Of a stretch of DNA of 64,000 bases, positions 17,089-26,136 are shown piece after piece. The stretch spans positions 1 through 64,000 of the forward strand of contig CANCYO010000002.1 in assembly GCA_947382415.1 (NCBI GenBank), written 5' to 3'. The notes under the pieces are model-generated. The model was given only the letters and a program-made list of their open reading frames with translations, searched no databases and was not told where the DNA came from. This DNA comes from an uncultured Lachnospiraceae bacterium. GTDB lineage: Bacteria; Bacillota; Clostridia; Lachnospirales; Lachnospiraceae. A program made the position numbers and the translations under genes. Within the stretch, counting starts at the first letter, position 1. Every line of letters begins with the position of its first letter.

Positions 17089-17346
17089 TTAATACCCCCT
17101 TACTTCGCTGCGTATTTCTTTCATATATTTCTGCATATCATCCTCAGTATCAAAACCAGCTTCTTTTGCAGAATTTTCAAAATCTTTGGAAATCTTGTTA
17201 AAAGCGATAAGCGCAGAGTTTTCCAAATAAAATCTACCGTTCTCTTCAAGGATGGCTATTTTGTCTCCTGTTTTTAATTGCAGTTTGTTTCTTACGGAAA
17301 TAGGAATCGTTATTTGCCCCTTACTTGATACTTTGGCCACTTCCAT
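17089..17346 (-). CDS. AbrB/SpoVT-family antitoxin
   Basis: 85 aa. N-terminal swapped-hairpin DNA-binding domain (VAKVSSKGQITIPISVRNKLQLKTGDKIAILEENGRFYLEN, residues 3-43) and a C-terminal acidic helix likely to bind the toxin. AGGTGA is 5 bases before the ATG. First gene of the toxin-antitoxin pair, and expected to repress the pair together with the PIN toxin. Confidence 0.88.
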   Translation of the reverse strand: MEVAKVSSKGQITIPISVRNKLQLKTGDKIAILEENGRFYLENSALIAFNKISKDFENSAKEAGFDTEDDMQKYMKEIRSEVRGY

Positions 17347-17519
17347 TTAATCACCTGCTTTCTTGATATTCTTTACTTTCTTTACACGTTCTATTATATG
17401 TGAATCTACATATTTTATCAATATTTTTTCATTTAAGAAAGCATTTCAATCAGTTCTTCCTGTCTTGTCCAATTCATGTTATAATTCTTGACATAACAAC
17501 AGAAAGGATCTGTTCTGCC

Positions 17520-18878
17520 ATGAAGACAAACAAAGGAAAAATTCTCCCGCTGATCTATTTTTCGCTCTATCTGATCGTAACGCTCACCATTGCGTTGAAT
17601 CAGCCCTTAAACGACACGTTTCCTTCGTTGTGTAATCCGCCGGACGAGCATTCCAGATATAAAGTACCCCTGTATATCTGTAACCACGGTACGATTCCCA
17701 CCGGATTTGAGGAGGAGTTGTTCAGCGGCGGCTGCCGGTGGACTTACGGTTTTTACACGCTGCTTCCCTACATGGTACAGGGGTATTTCATGCGTTTTGT
17801 CAATCTGTTTACGGACTCTCCGCTGGCGCTTTTGTACGCCGCCAGACTGGTAAACGTGACGATCGGACTGGCCATGGCATATGTGGTTCTGCTGCTTGGC
17901 AGAAAAATTTTCCGGGATGAGAGGGTTCGCTGGCTCTTTTGTTTTCTCGTCACTTTTCTGCCCCAGAGTCTGTTTCTGCACACCTATGTCAATCCCGATT
18001 CCATGTGTCTGCTCTCCACCGCGCTGATGCTTTATGGGCTGATATGCGGCTATGAGGATGATTTTTCATTTAAGTCCTGCGCGTTTCTTGCGTCGGGTGT
18101 GATTCTCTGCGCCCTGTCCTATTATAATGCCTATGGCTTTATTTTGGGCAGTATCGTGCTGTTTGCGGCATGGTTTTTGAAAAAAGAGGATGGAAAGTGG
18201 AGATATGACTGGAAATCTCTGTTCAAAAAGGGTATTCCCATCAGCATTGTCGTGTTGCTCTGTGTCAGTTGGTCTTTTATCAGAAATTACATATTATATG
18301 ACGGCGACATCATCGGTCTCACCACAAAGGAAAATTTTATCAAATCCTTCGGCATCGCCCGGGAGACCTGGCAGAGTCAGGGAAAAGCCCTGAGCGATAT
18401 GCTGTTTGAAACGGATTTTTTTAAAAGCCTGAGCAACAGTTTTATCGCGAATTACGGTTCTACCAGTATTTTTACCTGGAAGGGCGTCTATTGGTTTTAC
18501 AGACTGGTCTTTGCGGCGGGAGTGCTGGGACTTGTGTTTCGCGGGGGGCGGGAGGACAGGCCTCTGCCGGACAGAAAGTGGCTTCGGATTCTCTTTCACG
18601 GCGTTATGGTATTCTGCATGGCCATGCCCTTTGTTCTGCTCATCCGGTATGCCTATACGGTGGATTATCAGGCCCAGGGCCGCTATATCATGCCGGGCGT
18701 GATTCCGTTTATGTATTATATCAGTCATGGACTGGAAAAGCTGCCTCTCTGGACAAAGAGTCCGGAGAAGCTGAAGAATATATTGTTTGCGGCCATGCTT
18801 GCCTGTATCGTGGCATCGCTGCTCATCATGGTGTATGTCAGCGCGCTGCCGGTTTATCTGGAGGCGTCCGTACTGTAG
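17520..18878 (+). CDS. DUF2142-like polytopic membrane protein
   Basis: Start chosen at ATG 17520 (AAAGGA upstream, TATAAT at 17480-17485 before it), 452 aa. About ten hydrophobic segments with a long first external loop (NPPDEHSRYKVPLYICNHGTIP); PPDE-H near the first loop and AARLVN, LPQSLFLHTYVNPDSM resemble DUF2142 and GT39-like polyprenyl-linked glycosyltransferases, where an acidic residue in this loop binds metal. A role in adding sugars to cell-surface polymers is inference. Single gene, convergent with the DUF3021 gene; a short inverted repeat (CGGCAGG 18881-18887 / CCTGCCG 18898-18904) lies between the stops. Confidence 0.72.
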   Translation: MKTNKGKILPLIYFSLYLIVTLTIALNQPLNDTFPSLCNPPDEHSRYKVPLYICNHGTIPTGFEEELFSGGCRWTYGFYTLLPYMVQGYFMRFVNLFTDSPLALLYAARLVNVTIGLAMAYVVLLLGRKIFRDERVRWLFCFLVTFLPQSLFLHTYVNPDSMCLLSTALMLYGLICGYEDDFSFKSCAFLASGVILCALSYYNAYGFILGSIVLFAAWFLKKEDGKWRYDWKSLFKKGIPISIVVLLCVSWSFIRNYILYDGDIIGLTTKENFIKSFGIARETWQSQGKALSDMLFETDFFKSLSNSFIANYGSTSIFTWKGVYWFYRLVFAAGVLGLVFRGGREDRPLPDRKWLRILFHGVMVFCMAMPFVLLIRYAYTVDYQAQGRYIMPGVIPFMYYISHGLEKLPLWTKSPEKLKNILFAAMLACIVASLLIMVYVSALPVYLEASVL

Positions 18879-18891
18879 GACGGCAGGGCTT

Positions 18892-19374
18892 TCAGCTCCT
18901 GCCGCCCGCCTGTTCCTGCACCCGGCTGTTTATTTGCTGCACACGTCTCTTCATCATGAAATACTGTGAAAACCAGATAAAGAGATAAATGATCAGGAAA
19001 ACTCCGAAGTAAAGCAGGATGCCCCACACATTGTGCTTCATCCAGCGCATAAAATATGCGATGGGAAAGGTTGCCAAAGAACCTATGATCAAGTGCGTTA
19101 CGGTCTGACGGAGAATACTCCAGTTATCTATTTCCCATATGACGGAAGCCCCTGCCCAGGCCGCGCCATACAGTAAAGAGCAGACTGCCTGTAATAAAAC
19201 GGCGTTGATCTCTGTTTTGCAGTCTGTGATCAGTTCAGGAACCACTGCATAAAAGTTACCATCGCCCATGGCTAAAGAAAAAATGATCGTGATCATGGTA
19301 CTGATTGCCAGACCCACCGGCGCTCCGATCAGACATCTGGTAATTATTTTTTTTTGAATGTCAACTTTCTTCAT
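18892..19374 (-). CDS. DUF3021 membrane protein
   Basis: 160 aa with four hydrophobic segments, in the pattern of DUF3021 (KKIITRCLIGAPVGLAISTMITII ... YGAAWAGASVIWEIDNWSILRQTVTHLIIGSLATFPIAYFMRW). Start taken at ATG 19374 (GAGGTGA 5 bases upstream); a GTG at 19383 is also in frame. It follows the LytTR gene after about 10 bases. In Firmicutes this pairing is common, and the membrane protein is thought to control the LytTR regulator. Confidence 0.85.
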   Translation of the reverse strand: MKKVDIQKKIITRCLIGAPVGLAISTMITIIFSLAMGDGNFYAVVPELITDCKTEINAVLLQAVCSLLYGAAWAGASVIWEIDNWSILRQTVTHLIIGSLATFPIAYFMRWMKHNVWGILLYFGVFLIIYLFIWFSQYFMMKRRVQQINSRVQEQAGGRS

Positions 19375-19384
19375 ATCACTCACC

Positions 19385-19825
19385 TCATATTCCTAATACC
19401 TGTTTGATTTTTGCAACATATCGTCTTGATACATAAGTGACGGAATCATCCGTCAAAGAAACACAAATGGTGCCGGCATAGCTCAGATCAAACATTTTGA
19501 CCTTTTTGAGATTGATGATCTCTGAGTTGGAAATACGGACAAAACTTGCTTTGTCAAGCCGCTCCTCAAGTTCATACAGCCGGAGCCTGAGCAGATATTC
19601 GCCATGTCCCGTCACTGCGCATACTTTGCCGTTTGCCGCATAAATACGGAAAATATCATATTGGTCTAATATTTCCAGCTTTTCTCCCTGAAATCCTGAC
19701 AAAAGCTGCGGTGTTTCATCGGTAATCTTTTTAATGAGTGTGTTTATCCGGTCAGTGATCTTGTCGGTAACTACAATGACCTTCGGCTCACTGCAATTAC
19801 TGTCTATCTTAATCTCAATCTGCAT
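19385..19825 (-). CDS. LytTR-domain transcriptional regulator
   Basis: 146 aa when started at ATG 19825 (AGGAGGGG about 12 bases upstream). The frame is open further upstream, but the extension looks non-coding. The C-terminal two thirds are a LytTR DNA-binding domain (LEILDQYDIFRIYAANGKVCAVTGHGEYLLRLRLYELEERLDKASFVRISNSEIINLKKVKMF...VSRRYVAKIKQVLGI). There is no receiver domain, so activity is probably set by the DUF3021 partner encoded next. No clear -35/-10 pair; TATACT occurs on the minus strand near 19935. Confidence 0.88.
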   Translation of the reverse strand: MQIEIKIDSNCSEPKVIVVTDKITDRINTLIKKITDETPQLLSGFQGEKLEILDQYDIFRIYAANGKVCAVTGHGEYLLRLRLYELEERLDKASFVRISNSEIINLKKVKMFDLSYAGTICVSLTDDSVTYVSRRYVAKIKQVLGI

Positions 19826-20041
19826 TCTGCATGCTTCCCCTCCTCTCTGCTTCTGACTTCCCGATTTTTCCAACTCCTTCGGCCATTCGTCTCTCTTAAC
19901 GACTCTCACTCCGTCTCGGGTTAGGAATAGTATAAGAAAAATCAATGTAAGTTTCTACTATTTTTCAACGGATGGTCGTTTTCCAAACATAAGTGGTTCC
20001 AATCAGTCAATCATCCGGCCAATTAGCCTGTAAACTCCCGG

Positions 20042-20079
20042 TTGACAGCAACTCCATGCTGTTATATGATGTGTATAAC
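20042..20079 (+). promoter_or_regulatory. GntR gene promoter with overlapping inverted repeat
   Basis: TTGACA (20042-20047), 17 bases, TATGAT (20065-20070). A perfect inverted repeat GTTATA (20061-20066) ... TATAAC (20074-20079) with 7 bases between covers the -10 region, a good place for an autorepressor. YtrA-type GntR proteins bind repeats of this sort (inference). Confidence 0.7.
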
Positions 20080-20116
20080 AATGCGGATGATTTTGCTTGG
20101 ATAAGGAGGCGGCCGA

Positions 20117-20485
20117 ATGATAATCGAGATTGATTTTAACAGTGATGAGGCGCTGTATCTGCAGCTTCGCAATCAGATCATTCTGGGCATTGCCACTTCT
20201 CAGTTTCAGGAGGGAGACGCGCTTCCCAGCGTACGTCAGCTGGCGGACACCATCGGCATCAATATGCACACGGTAAACAAGGCATACACGGTGTTAAAGC
20301 AGGAGGGATATGTAAAGGTGGACCGCAGGCGGGGCGCGGTGATCGCGTTGGATATGGACCGTTTGCAGACTTTGGAGGAATTGAAACGGGAGCTTCGGGT
20401 CATACTTGCAAAGAGCAGCTGTAAAAATATTCCTGTCTCGGAGATACATGCGTTGATCGACGAGATATACAGCGAGTATACCTGA
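20117..20485 (+). CDS. GntR-family regulator, YtrA type
   Basis: 122 aa: a GntR winged helix (ALYLQLRNQIILGIATSQFQEGDALPSVRQLADTIGINMHTVNKAYTVLKQEGYVKVDRRRGAVIA, about 13-78) and a short C-terminal helical tail, as in the YtrA subfamily that usually controls ABC transporters. Here the next gene is clpC, 76 bases downstream, not a transporter. AGGAGG lies 7-8 bases before the ATG. Its own promoter carries an inverted repeat over the -10 box. It may also control clpC by read-through, since no terminator is visible. Confidence 0.9.
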   Translation: MIIEIDFNSDEALYLQLRNQIILGIATSQFQEGDALPSVRQLADTIGINMHTVNKAYTVLKQEGYVKVDRRRGAVIALDMDRLQTLEELKRELRVILAKSSCKNIPVSEIHALIDEIYSEYT

Positions 20486-20561
20486 AAAAGAAGGCTTAAA
20501 AAGGAAGCTTTAAAAAGGGCTTATATTTATAAAAGAAATAATAGGACGGAGGACTGAAAAC

Positions 20562-23003
20562 ATGCAGTCAGAATTTACGGATAAGGCCAAGACGGCGCTG
20601 GCTCAGGCCGCCAAGTGCGCCAAGAGTCTGAAACAGGGCTATATCGGAACGGAGCATATTCTGGTAGGGCTTTTGGCGGAGCAGACCGGAGTGGCGGCAA
20701 AGGTGCTTGTGGACAACGGTGTGGATATCGACCAGGTCAGGGATATGATTCGGGATCTCATCGCTTTTGAGAAGGGTGTGTCCCTGAAGGAGCGGGAGGG
20801 CTATTCTCCCCGGGCGCGTAAGATTCTGGAGGAAGCCCACAGGCAGGCGGAGCGTTTCGGGCAGCAGCAGACCGGAACGGAACACCTTCTGCTCGCCCTG
20901 ATCAAGGAGGGCGAGAATGTGGCAGTGCGTCTTCTGAATACGTTGAGCATTAATATTCAGAAAGTATATGTGGACACTTTGATCGCCATCGGCCAGGACG
21001 GCAACCTCTATAAGGAGGATTTGGGAAGGAAGAGCCAGGGCAAGGGAAAAGCGTCCACATTAAATCAGTACAGCAGGGATCTGACGGCTCTTGCCCGGGA
21101 AGGTAAGCTGGATCCTGTCATCGGCAGAGAAGATGAGATTCGGAGAGTGGTTCAGATCTTGAGCCGCCGCACGAAGAACAATCCCTGCCTGATCGGAGAG
21201 CCCGGTGTGGGTAAGACGGCGGTGGTGGAGGGATTGGCTTCCCGCATTGTGGCGGGGGAAGTGCCTCTCACCGTGCAGAACAAACGGGTGCTTACCCTGG
21301 ATCTGTCCGGTATGGTGGCGGGCAGCAAGTACCGCGGAGAGTTTGAGGAGCGCATCAAGAAGGTGGTGAAGGAGGTCATCGAGGAGGGGAATGTGATTCT
21401 GTTCCTGGATGAGCTGCATACCATCATCGGCGCGGGCGGCGCGGAGGGGGCCATAGATGCTTCTAATATTCTGAAACCTTCACTGGCCCGGGGAGAGATT
21501 CAGATGATCGGCGCCACCACCATTGCGGAATATCGAAAATATGTGGAGCGGGACGCAGCGCTGGAGCGCCGTTTTCAGCCCGTGACTGTGGAGGAGCCCA
21601 CGGAGGAGGAGGCCATCCGTATTCTGGAGGGCATCAAGGGCCGCTACGAGGAGCATCACAAGGTACGCATCAGCGAGGAGGCGGTGGAGGCGGCAGTGCG
21701 TCTGTCCAACCGTTATATCAATGACAGAAATCTGCCCGACAAGGCCATCGATCTCATTGACGAGGCATCTGCCAGCGCAAGGCTGCGGGCTATGGATATG
21801 CCGGATAAGCTCAAGGATATGGCGGAACAGATCAAGAAGATGGATAAGCAGATCGAGCGCTCCATCCGCATGGAGGCATATACCCAGGCTGCGGAGATCA
21901 AGCGTCAACAGGATGAGCTGACCAGAAAGTATGAGCGCCAGATGACCCGCCGCCAGATGAAGGAAGACAATCTGAGCTACAGCATCGGTGAGAACGAGAT
22001 TGCCGAGGTGGTGGCCATGTGGACAAAGATCCCGGTACAGAAGCTGGCGGAGAAGGAGAGCGAAAGGCTCCTTCGGCTGGAGAGTATTCTGCACAAGCGG
22101 GTCATCGGTCAGGAGGAGGCGGTATCTGCCGTGTCCAAGGCCATGCGCCGGGGCAGAGTAGGTTTGAAGGATCCCAATCGTCCCATAGGGTCTTTCCTGT
22201 TTCTGGGTCCCACGGGCGTGGGTAAGACAGAACTGTCAAAGGCTTTGGCGGAGGCTATGTTCGGTTCGGAGGACGCCATGATCCGGGTGGACATGTCCGA
22301 GTATATGGAAGGGCATTCGGTGTCCAAGATGATCGGTTCGCCGCCGGGCTATGTAGGTTTTGAGGAGGGCGGACAGCTCTCGGAGAAGGTGCGCAGGAAT
22401 CCTTATTCCGTAGTGCTTTTTGACGAGATTGAAAAGGCGCATCCCGACGTGTTTAATATACTGCTCCAGGTGCTGGATGATGGGCATATCACGGATTCCA
22501 AGGGACGGAAGGTGAGCTTTAAGAACACCATACTGATTATGACTTCCAACGCCGGAGCACAGCGGATCGTGGATCCCAAGAATCTGGGATTCGCCGGAGA
22601 GAGCAGCGAGAAGCGGGATTATGAGAAGATGAAGTCTGCGGTGATGGAGGAGGTCAAGAAGAGCTTCAAGCCGGAATTTATCAACCGTATCGACGATATC
22701 ATCGTGTTCCATCAGCTCAATGATGACAATATGAAATCCATTGTAAATCTGCTGGCGTCCAATCTCTATAAACGCTGTGAGTCGCAGATGGATATTCACC
22801 TGAGCCTGACGCCCTCGCTGAAGGAGCATCTGGTGAAAAAATATGCGGATAATAAGATGGGGGCACGTCCTTTGAAGCGCGCTATCCAGTCTGTGGTGGA
22901 GGATGCGCTGGCAGAGGAGATACTCATGAAGAAGGTGCAGCCGGGGGATACGGTGAGTGCGGGATATAAGAATGATAAGGTTAATTTCCTGGTAAAAAAG
23001 TAG
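20562..23003 (+). CDS. clpC: ClpC-type AAA+ unfoldase
   Basis: HSP100 ATPase that unfolds proteins for the ClpP protease. 813 aa: two Clp_N repeats (about 1-145), first AAA domain with Walker A GEPGVGKT (about 210) and FLDELHTIIGAGGAEGA, a middle domain with a UVR-like segment (about 415-455, AYTQAAEIKRQQDEL), second AAA domain with Walker A GPTGVGKT (about 550), sensor-2 GARPLKRAIQ near the end. The usual ctsR-mcsA-mcsB genes are absent upstream and replaced by a GntR gene, and no CtsR-type heptamer repeat is visible. radA follows, as in Bacillus. GGAGG lies 9 bases from the ATG. Confidence 0.95.
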   Translation: MQSEFTDKAKTALAQAAKCAKSLKQGYIGTEHILVGLLAEQTGVAAKVLVDNGVDIDQVRDMIRDLIAFEKGVSLKEREGYSPRARKILEEAHRQAERFGQQQTGTEHLLLALIKEGENVAVRLLNTLSINIQKVYVDTLIAIGQDGNLYKEDLGRKSQGKGKASTLNQYSRDLTALAREGKLDPVIGREDEIRRVVQILSRRTKNNPCLIGEPGVGKTAVVEGLASRIVAGEVPLTVQNKRVLTLDLSGMVAGSKYRGEFEERIKKVVKEVIEEGNVILFLDELHTIIGAGGAEGAIDASNILKPSLARGEIQMIGATTIAEYRKYVERDAALERRFQPVTVEEPTEEEAIRILEGIKGRYEEHHKVRISEEAVEAAVRLSNRYINDRNLPDKAIDLIDEASASARLRAMDMPDKLKDMAEQIKKMDKQIERSIRMEAYTQAAEIKRQQDELTRKYERQMTRRQMKEDNLSYSIGENEIAEVVAMWTKIPVQKLAEKESERLLRLESILHKRVIGQEEAVSAVSKAMRRGRVGLKDPNRPIGSFLFLGPTGVGKTELSKALAEAMFGSEDAMIRVDMSEYMEGHSVSKMIGSPPGYVGFEEGGQLSEKVRRNPYSVVLFDEIEKAHPDVFNILLQVLDDGHITDSKGRKVSFKNTILIMTSNAGAQRIVDPKNLGFAGESSEKRDYEKMKSAVMEEVKKSFKPEFINRIDDIIVFHQLNDDNMKSIVNLLASNLYKRCESQMDIHLSLTPSLKEHLVKKYADNKMGARPLKRAIQSVVEDALAEEILMKKVQPGDTVSAGYKNDKVNFLVKK

Positions 23004-23013
23004 GGGGTAGTCT

Positions 23014-23334
23014 GGTTTGGGCTGAATATTGAGATTGCAGGGTGGCTGCGCAGGGTCGGCAGTGGGGGCCGGTGGGGATTCCGCAGGCTGGAGGCGGCGA
23101 TCGGGCGTTTTCTAATAGTGCGGCTATTGAATCCTGCAATCTTCGGGTCGGTTCTTAAGTGCATCCATGCACTGCAGAACCTGAAACGCGCATCCGTGCG
23201 CGTTTCCCCCTGGTCGCCGGCCCCGCACTATAAGAAAACGCACCAATCCCCGCCAATGCCTGCGGAATCCCCACCGGCCCCCACTGCCTCGATCCCGGCG
23301 CAGTCATCCGGCGCTCACAATGTTCAGGCCAAGC
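23014..23334. repeat. 320-bp quasi-palindromic element with two inner hairpins
   Basis: Long inverted repeat in a 490-bp gene-free stretch. The core arms 23058-23088 and 23258-23288 pair perfectly over 31 bases. Weaker pairing extends outward to about 23014/23334 and inward to 23124/23221 (TTTTCTAATAGTGCGG against its TTATAGTGCGG partner). The 96-base centre holds two more hairpins: 23150-23155 with 23176-23181 plus 23158-23163 with 23168-23173 (loop TCCA), and a perfect 10-bp stem 23183-23192 with 23197-23206 (loop TCCG). Both inner loops share GCATCC(A/G)TGC. No significant ORF and no T-run. It could be a MITE-like repeat or a structured RNA; its function is unknown. Confidence 0.8.
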
Positions 23335-23407
23335 AAAAAAGCGGGTGAAAAATCAGATAAATAAACAGATAAAAAAAGAAAGAAAAAGTAGATGTTAAGA
23401 AAGAATT

Positions 23408-23436
23408 TTGTGGCAAAAAAGTGAGTTATATATTAT
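23408..23436 (+). promoter_or_regulatory. Possible promoter of the small conserved gene at 23494
   Basis: TTGTGG (23408-23413), 17 bases, TATTAT (23431-23436), in an A-rich stretch 58 bases before the ATG. It is a moderate match, and alternative -10 hexamers overlap it. Confidence 0.4.
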
Positions 23437-23493
23437 ACTTAGGGTAGCTGGCGGGAAAGTCTGTTCAGCACAACAACCAGGAGGACAAAAGAA

Positions 23494-23907
23494 ATGGCAG
23501 TAGTAGAGGAATTGCTCCGCAGTGAGGCCGACGGAGCGATCAGCTTTGGTAATCATAAGCTGGCGAAGAAGGCGAAGGTCGAAGACTTTAAGCATGAGGG
23601 CGATCTGTTGAAGGTGAAGACCTACAATGAGATTACCAAGCTTGAGAGAAACGGCATGTTCCTGTATGAGTCCGTGCCCGGAACCAGCGTTTTGAATTTC
23701 AGGGAGCAGGCCGACGGCGTGGAGTTTACCGTGACCGGTGATGCGGATGCCCAGATTACCGTTGGATTGACGGATGAGACGGAGTATGAAGTGTTCGTGG
23801 ACGGCAGAAGCACGGGGAAGATGAAGACGGGTCTTAGCGGGAAGCTCTCTCTGAGTGTGGAGCTGGAGAATGCGGATGAGGTTTCCGTAAAAGTGACGAA
23901 GGCATAG
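23494..23907 (+). CDS. Small conserved beta-rich protein between clpC and radA
   Basis: 137 aa, no signal peptide or membrane span. Alternating hydrophobic pattern suggests a beta-sandwich (KVEDFKHEGDLLKVKTYNEITKLERNGMFLYESVPGTSVLNF ... KLSLSVELENADEVSVKV). Similar proteins in Lachnospiraceae are often labelled endosialidase; I see no sialidase motif and do not support that name. AGGAGG is about 8 bases before the ATG, and a strong terminator follows. High-quality start and stop signals suggest a well-expressed gene of unknown function. Confidence 0.8.
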   Translation: MAVVEELLRSEADGAISFGNHKLAKKAKVEDFKHEGDLLKVKTYNEITKLERNGMFLYESVPGTSVLNFREQADGVEFTVTGDADAQITVGLTDETEYEVFVDGRSTGKMKTGLSGKLSLSVELENADEVSVKVTKA

Positions 23908-23944
23908 GAGCCGGAGGGCTTCGTTTAACTGAAGAGTGATCTTG

Positions 23945-23985
23945 ACATCCCGGCTCCGGGGCGGCTCGGAGCCGGGATGTTTTTA
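23945..23985 (+). terminator. Rho-independent terminator after the 23494 gene
   Basis: A perfect 14-bp stem, ACATCCCGGCTCCG (23945-23958) with CGGAGCCGGGATGT (23967-23980), 8-base loop, followed by a run of Ts to 23984. It separates the gene from radA. Confidence 0.92.
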
Positions 23986-24023
23986 TAGGATGAGAATAGG
24001 ATGGAAACAGGATAGGAGCAGAA

Positions 24024-25394
24024 ATGGCGAAGGGTAAGGTATCGACTATATTTTTCTGTCAGAATTGCGGCTATGAGTCCACAAAGTGGATGGGGCAGTG
24101 TCCGGGCTGTAAGGAGTGGAATACTTTTGTGGAAGAGACGGTGAGGGCAGGCAGTGGGAAGAATGGGAGCCGGGCTGTGGGAGCCGGGGAGCGGCCGGAG
24201 CCCTGTCTGTTGTCGGAGGTTGCTGTCCGGGAAGAGAGCAAGCTGCTTACGGGCATGAGAGAGCTGGATAGGGTGCTGGGCGGCGGGATCGTGCAGGGGT
24301 CGCTGACGCTGGTGGGCGGAGATCCCGGCATCGGCAAATCCACGTTGCTTTTGCAGGTGTGCAGGAATCTCTCGCAGGCGGGACATTCGGTTCTCTATAT
24401 CTCGGGGGAGGAGTCTCTGGTGCAGATCAAAATGCGGGCGGACCGCATCGGCAGTTTTAACGACAGGATGCAGCTTTTGTGTGAGACGAATCTGGGGAAT
24501 GTTGAGGATGTGATCCGCAGGTATAAGCCGGCTGTGGTGGTCATTGATTCGATTCAGACGATGTTTCATGACAATGTTTCGGCGGCTCCGGGCAGTGTGT
24601 CTCAGGTGCGTGAGTCCACGGGGGTGCTGCTGCAGCTTGCCAAGGGGCTCGGTGTGTCGGTGTTCATTGTGGGGCATGTGACTAAGGAAGGCACTGTTGC
24701 GGGGCCCAGAGTGTTGGAGCATATGGTGGACACGGTGCTTTATTTTGAGGGTGACCGGTATGCCTCTTACCGGATTCTGCGCGGGGTGAAGAACCGTTTT
24801 GGCTCTACGAATGAGATTGGTGTTTTCGAGATGCGGGAGCAGGGACTGGCGGAGGTGGCCAATGCCTCGGAGTACATGCTTGCGGGGAGGCCGGAGAATG
24901 CCAGCGGTTCTGTGGTGGCATGTACCATGGAGGGAACCAGACCGCTTTTGATCGAGATTCAGGCGCTGGTCTGTCACAGCAATTTCGGGATTCCGCGCAG
25001 GCAGGCTACGGGAACGGATTTTAACCGTGTGAACCTCCTGATGGCCGTGCTGGAAAAGCGCTCCGGTGTGCAGCTTGCGGGCTGTGACGCCTATGTGAAT
25101 ATCACGGGAGGAATGAAGATTGCAGAGCCGGCCATCGACCTGGGCATTGTACTGGCGATCCTGTCCAGTTTTCGTAATCAGGCTCTGAATCCCAGATTGA
25201 TTGCTTTTGGAGAAGTGGGGCTTTCGGGGGAGGTGCGCGCCGTGAGTATGGCAAAACAGCGTGTGGCGGAGGCGGCAAAGCTGGGGTTTGAGATCTGTGT
25301 GCTTCCCTGGGTCAGTGTGGAGGATACGGAAAGTAAGTCCATGCAGATTATTGGAGTGAAGACTGTGCAGGACGCTATCGACAGGTTGTTTTGA
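24024..25394 (+). CDS. radA: DNA repair protein RadA
   Basis: RecA-like branch-migration helicase in recombination repair, 456 aa. N-terminal C4 zinc finger (FCQNCGYESTKWMGQCPGCKEW, residues 11-32), Walker A GGDPGIGKST (about 92-101), Walker B-like VVVIDSIQT, the RadA signature KNRFGSTNEIG (about 256-266) and a C-terminal Lon-like domain (VNITGGMKIAEPAIDLGIVLAILSS). All key motifs are present. AGGAG precedes the ATG. Synteny with clpC is shared with Bacillus, though disA does not follow here. Confidence 0.96.
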   Translation: MAKGKVSTIFFCQNCGYESTKWMGQCPGCKEWNTFVEETVRAGSGKNGSRAVGAGERPEPCLLSEVAVREESKLLTGMRELDRVLGGGIVQGSLTLVGGDPGIGKSTLLLQVCRNLSQAGHSVLYISGEESLVQIKMRADRIGSFNDRMQLLCETNLGNVEDVIRRYKPAVVVIDSIQTMFHDNVSAAPGSVSQVRESTGVLLQLAKGLGVSVFIVGHVTKEGTVAGPRVLEHMVDTVLYFEGDRYASYRILRGVKNRFGSTNEIGVFEMREQGLAEVANASEYMLAGRPENASGSVVACTMEGTRPLLIEIQALVCHSNFGIPRRQATGTDFNRVNLLMAVLEKRSGVQLAGCDAYVNITGGMKIAEPAIDLGIVLAILSSFRNQALNPRLIAFGEVGLSGEVRAVSMAKQRVAEAAKLGFEICVLPWVSVEDTESKSMQIIGVKTVQDAIDRLF

Positions 25395-25449
25395 TGATTT
25401 TGGATGGTCAGTGGAATAATTGGCGGACGGGGAATGGGAGGTGGCCGGA

Positions 25450-26136
25450 TTGCAAAGGTTGCTGCTTTTAGAAGATGATATCGGCCTTGTTGACGGGCTG
25501 GTATACTCTCTGGAGAAAAACGGATTTGAGGTGAAAGTGGTCAGAAGCATAAAGGAAGCAGAGCGGGAGCTTGCCATGGGCAGAGACTTTGCCCTGCTTC
25601 TTTTTGATGTGACACTGCCCGACGGGAGCGGTTTTTTGCTGTGTGAGAAGCTTCGGGCGGCAGGCGATCAGACCCCCGTTATTTTTCTGACGGCATCGGA
25701 TGAGGAGACCAGCGTGATCCGGGGATTGGACTGCGGCGGGGATGATTATATCACGAAGCCTTTCAAGCTGGGAGAATTGTGTTCGCGCATCAGAGCGCTG
25801 TTGCGGCGAAGCGCGGGAGAAAAGGCAGACAACAATGTGCTGCGCAGCGGGGATCTGGTGATCAATCTGGCGGAGGGCAGGGTGTTATTGCAGGGAGAAA
25901 GCGTTGATGTTACAGGCGCGGAATACCGTCTTTTGTGCCTGTTTCTGCAAAATAAGGGCAGGGTGCTTACGCGGACGGCGATTCTGGACAGATTGTGGGA
26001 CGGCGCCGGGAATTTTGTAGATTCTAATACCCTTTCCGTGTATGTGAGGCGGCTGCGTGAAAAGCTGGAGGATGATCCGTCCCTGCCGGAGCGTCTTAAG
26101 ACCGTAAGGGGAGTCGGCTATAAATGGGAAATGTGA
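25450..26136 (+). CDS. OmpR-family response regulator
   Basis: Start is probably TTG 25450 (GGAGG 8 bases upstream, MQRLLLLEDD...), 228 aa; a further in-frame TTG at 25420 is less likely. Receiver with phospho-acceptor in LLLFDVTLPDGSGF, Thr in IFLTASDEE and Lys in DDYITKPFKLGEL; C-terminal OmpR wing ending VRGVGYKWEM. Overlaps the histidine kinase by 13 bases; the pair sits directly before an ABC exporter, an arrangement typical of BceRS-like systems. A palindrome at 27411-27428 before the exporter is its likely target. Confidence 0.88.
   Translation: MQRLLLLEDDIGLVDGLVYSLEKNGFEVKVVRSIKEAERELAMGRDFALLLFDVTLPDGSGFLLCEKLRAAGDQTPVIFLTASDEETSVIRGLDCGGDDYITKPFKLGELCSRIRALLRRSAGEKADNNVLRSGDLVINLAEGRVLLQGESVDVTGAEYRLLCLFLQNKGRVLTRTAILDRLWDGAGNFVDSNTLSVYVRRLREKLEDDPSLPERLKTVRGVGYKWEM

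Noticed and set aside
23014..23334. Quasi-palindrome as a retron or CRISPR remnant
   Set aside because: No reverse transcriptase or cas gene nearby, and no spaced direct repeats.
23494..23907. Endosialidase annotation
   Set aside because: No Asp-box or sialidase motif; the name appears to be a database carry-over.
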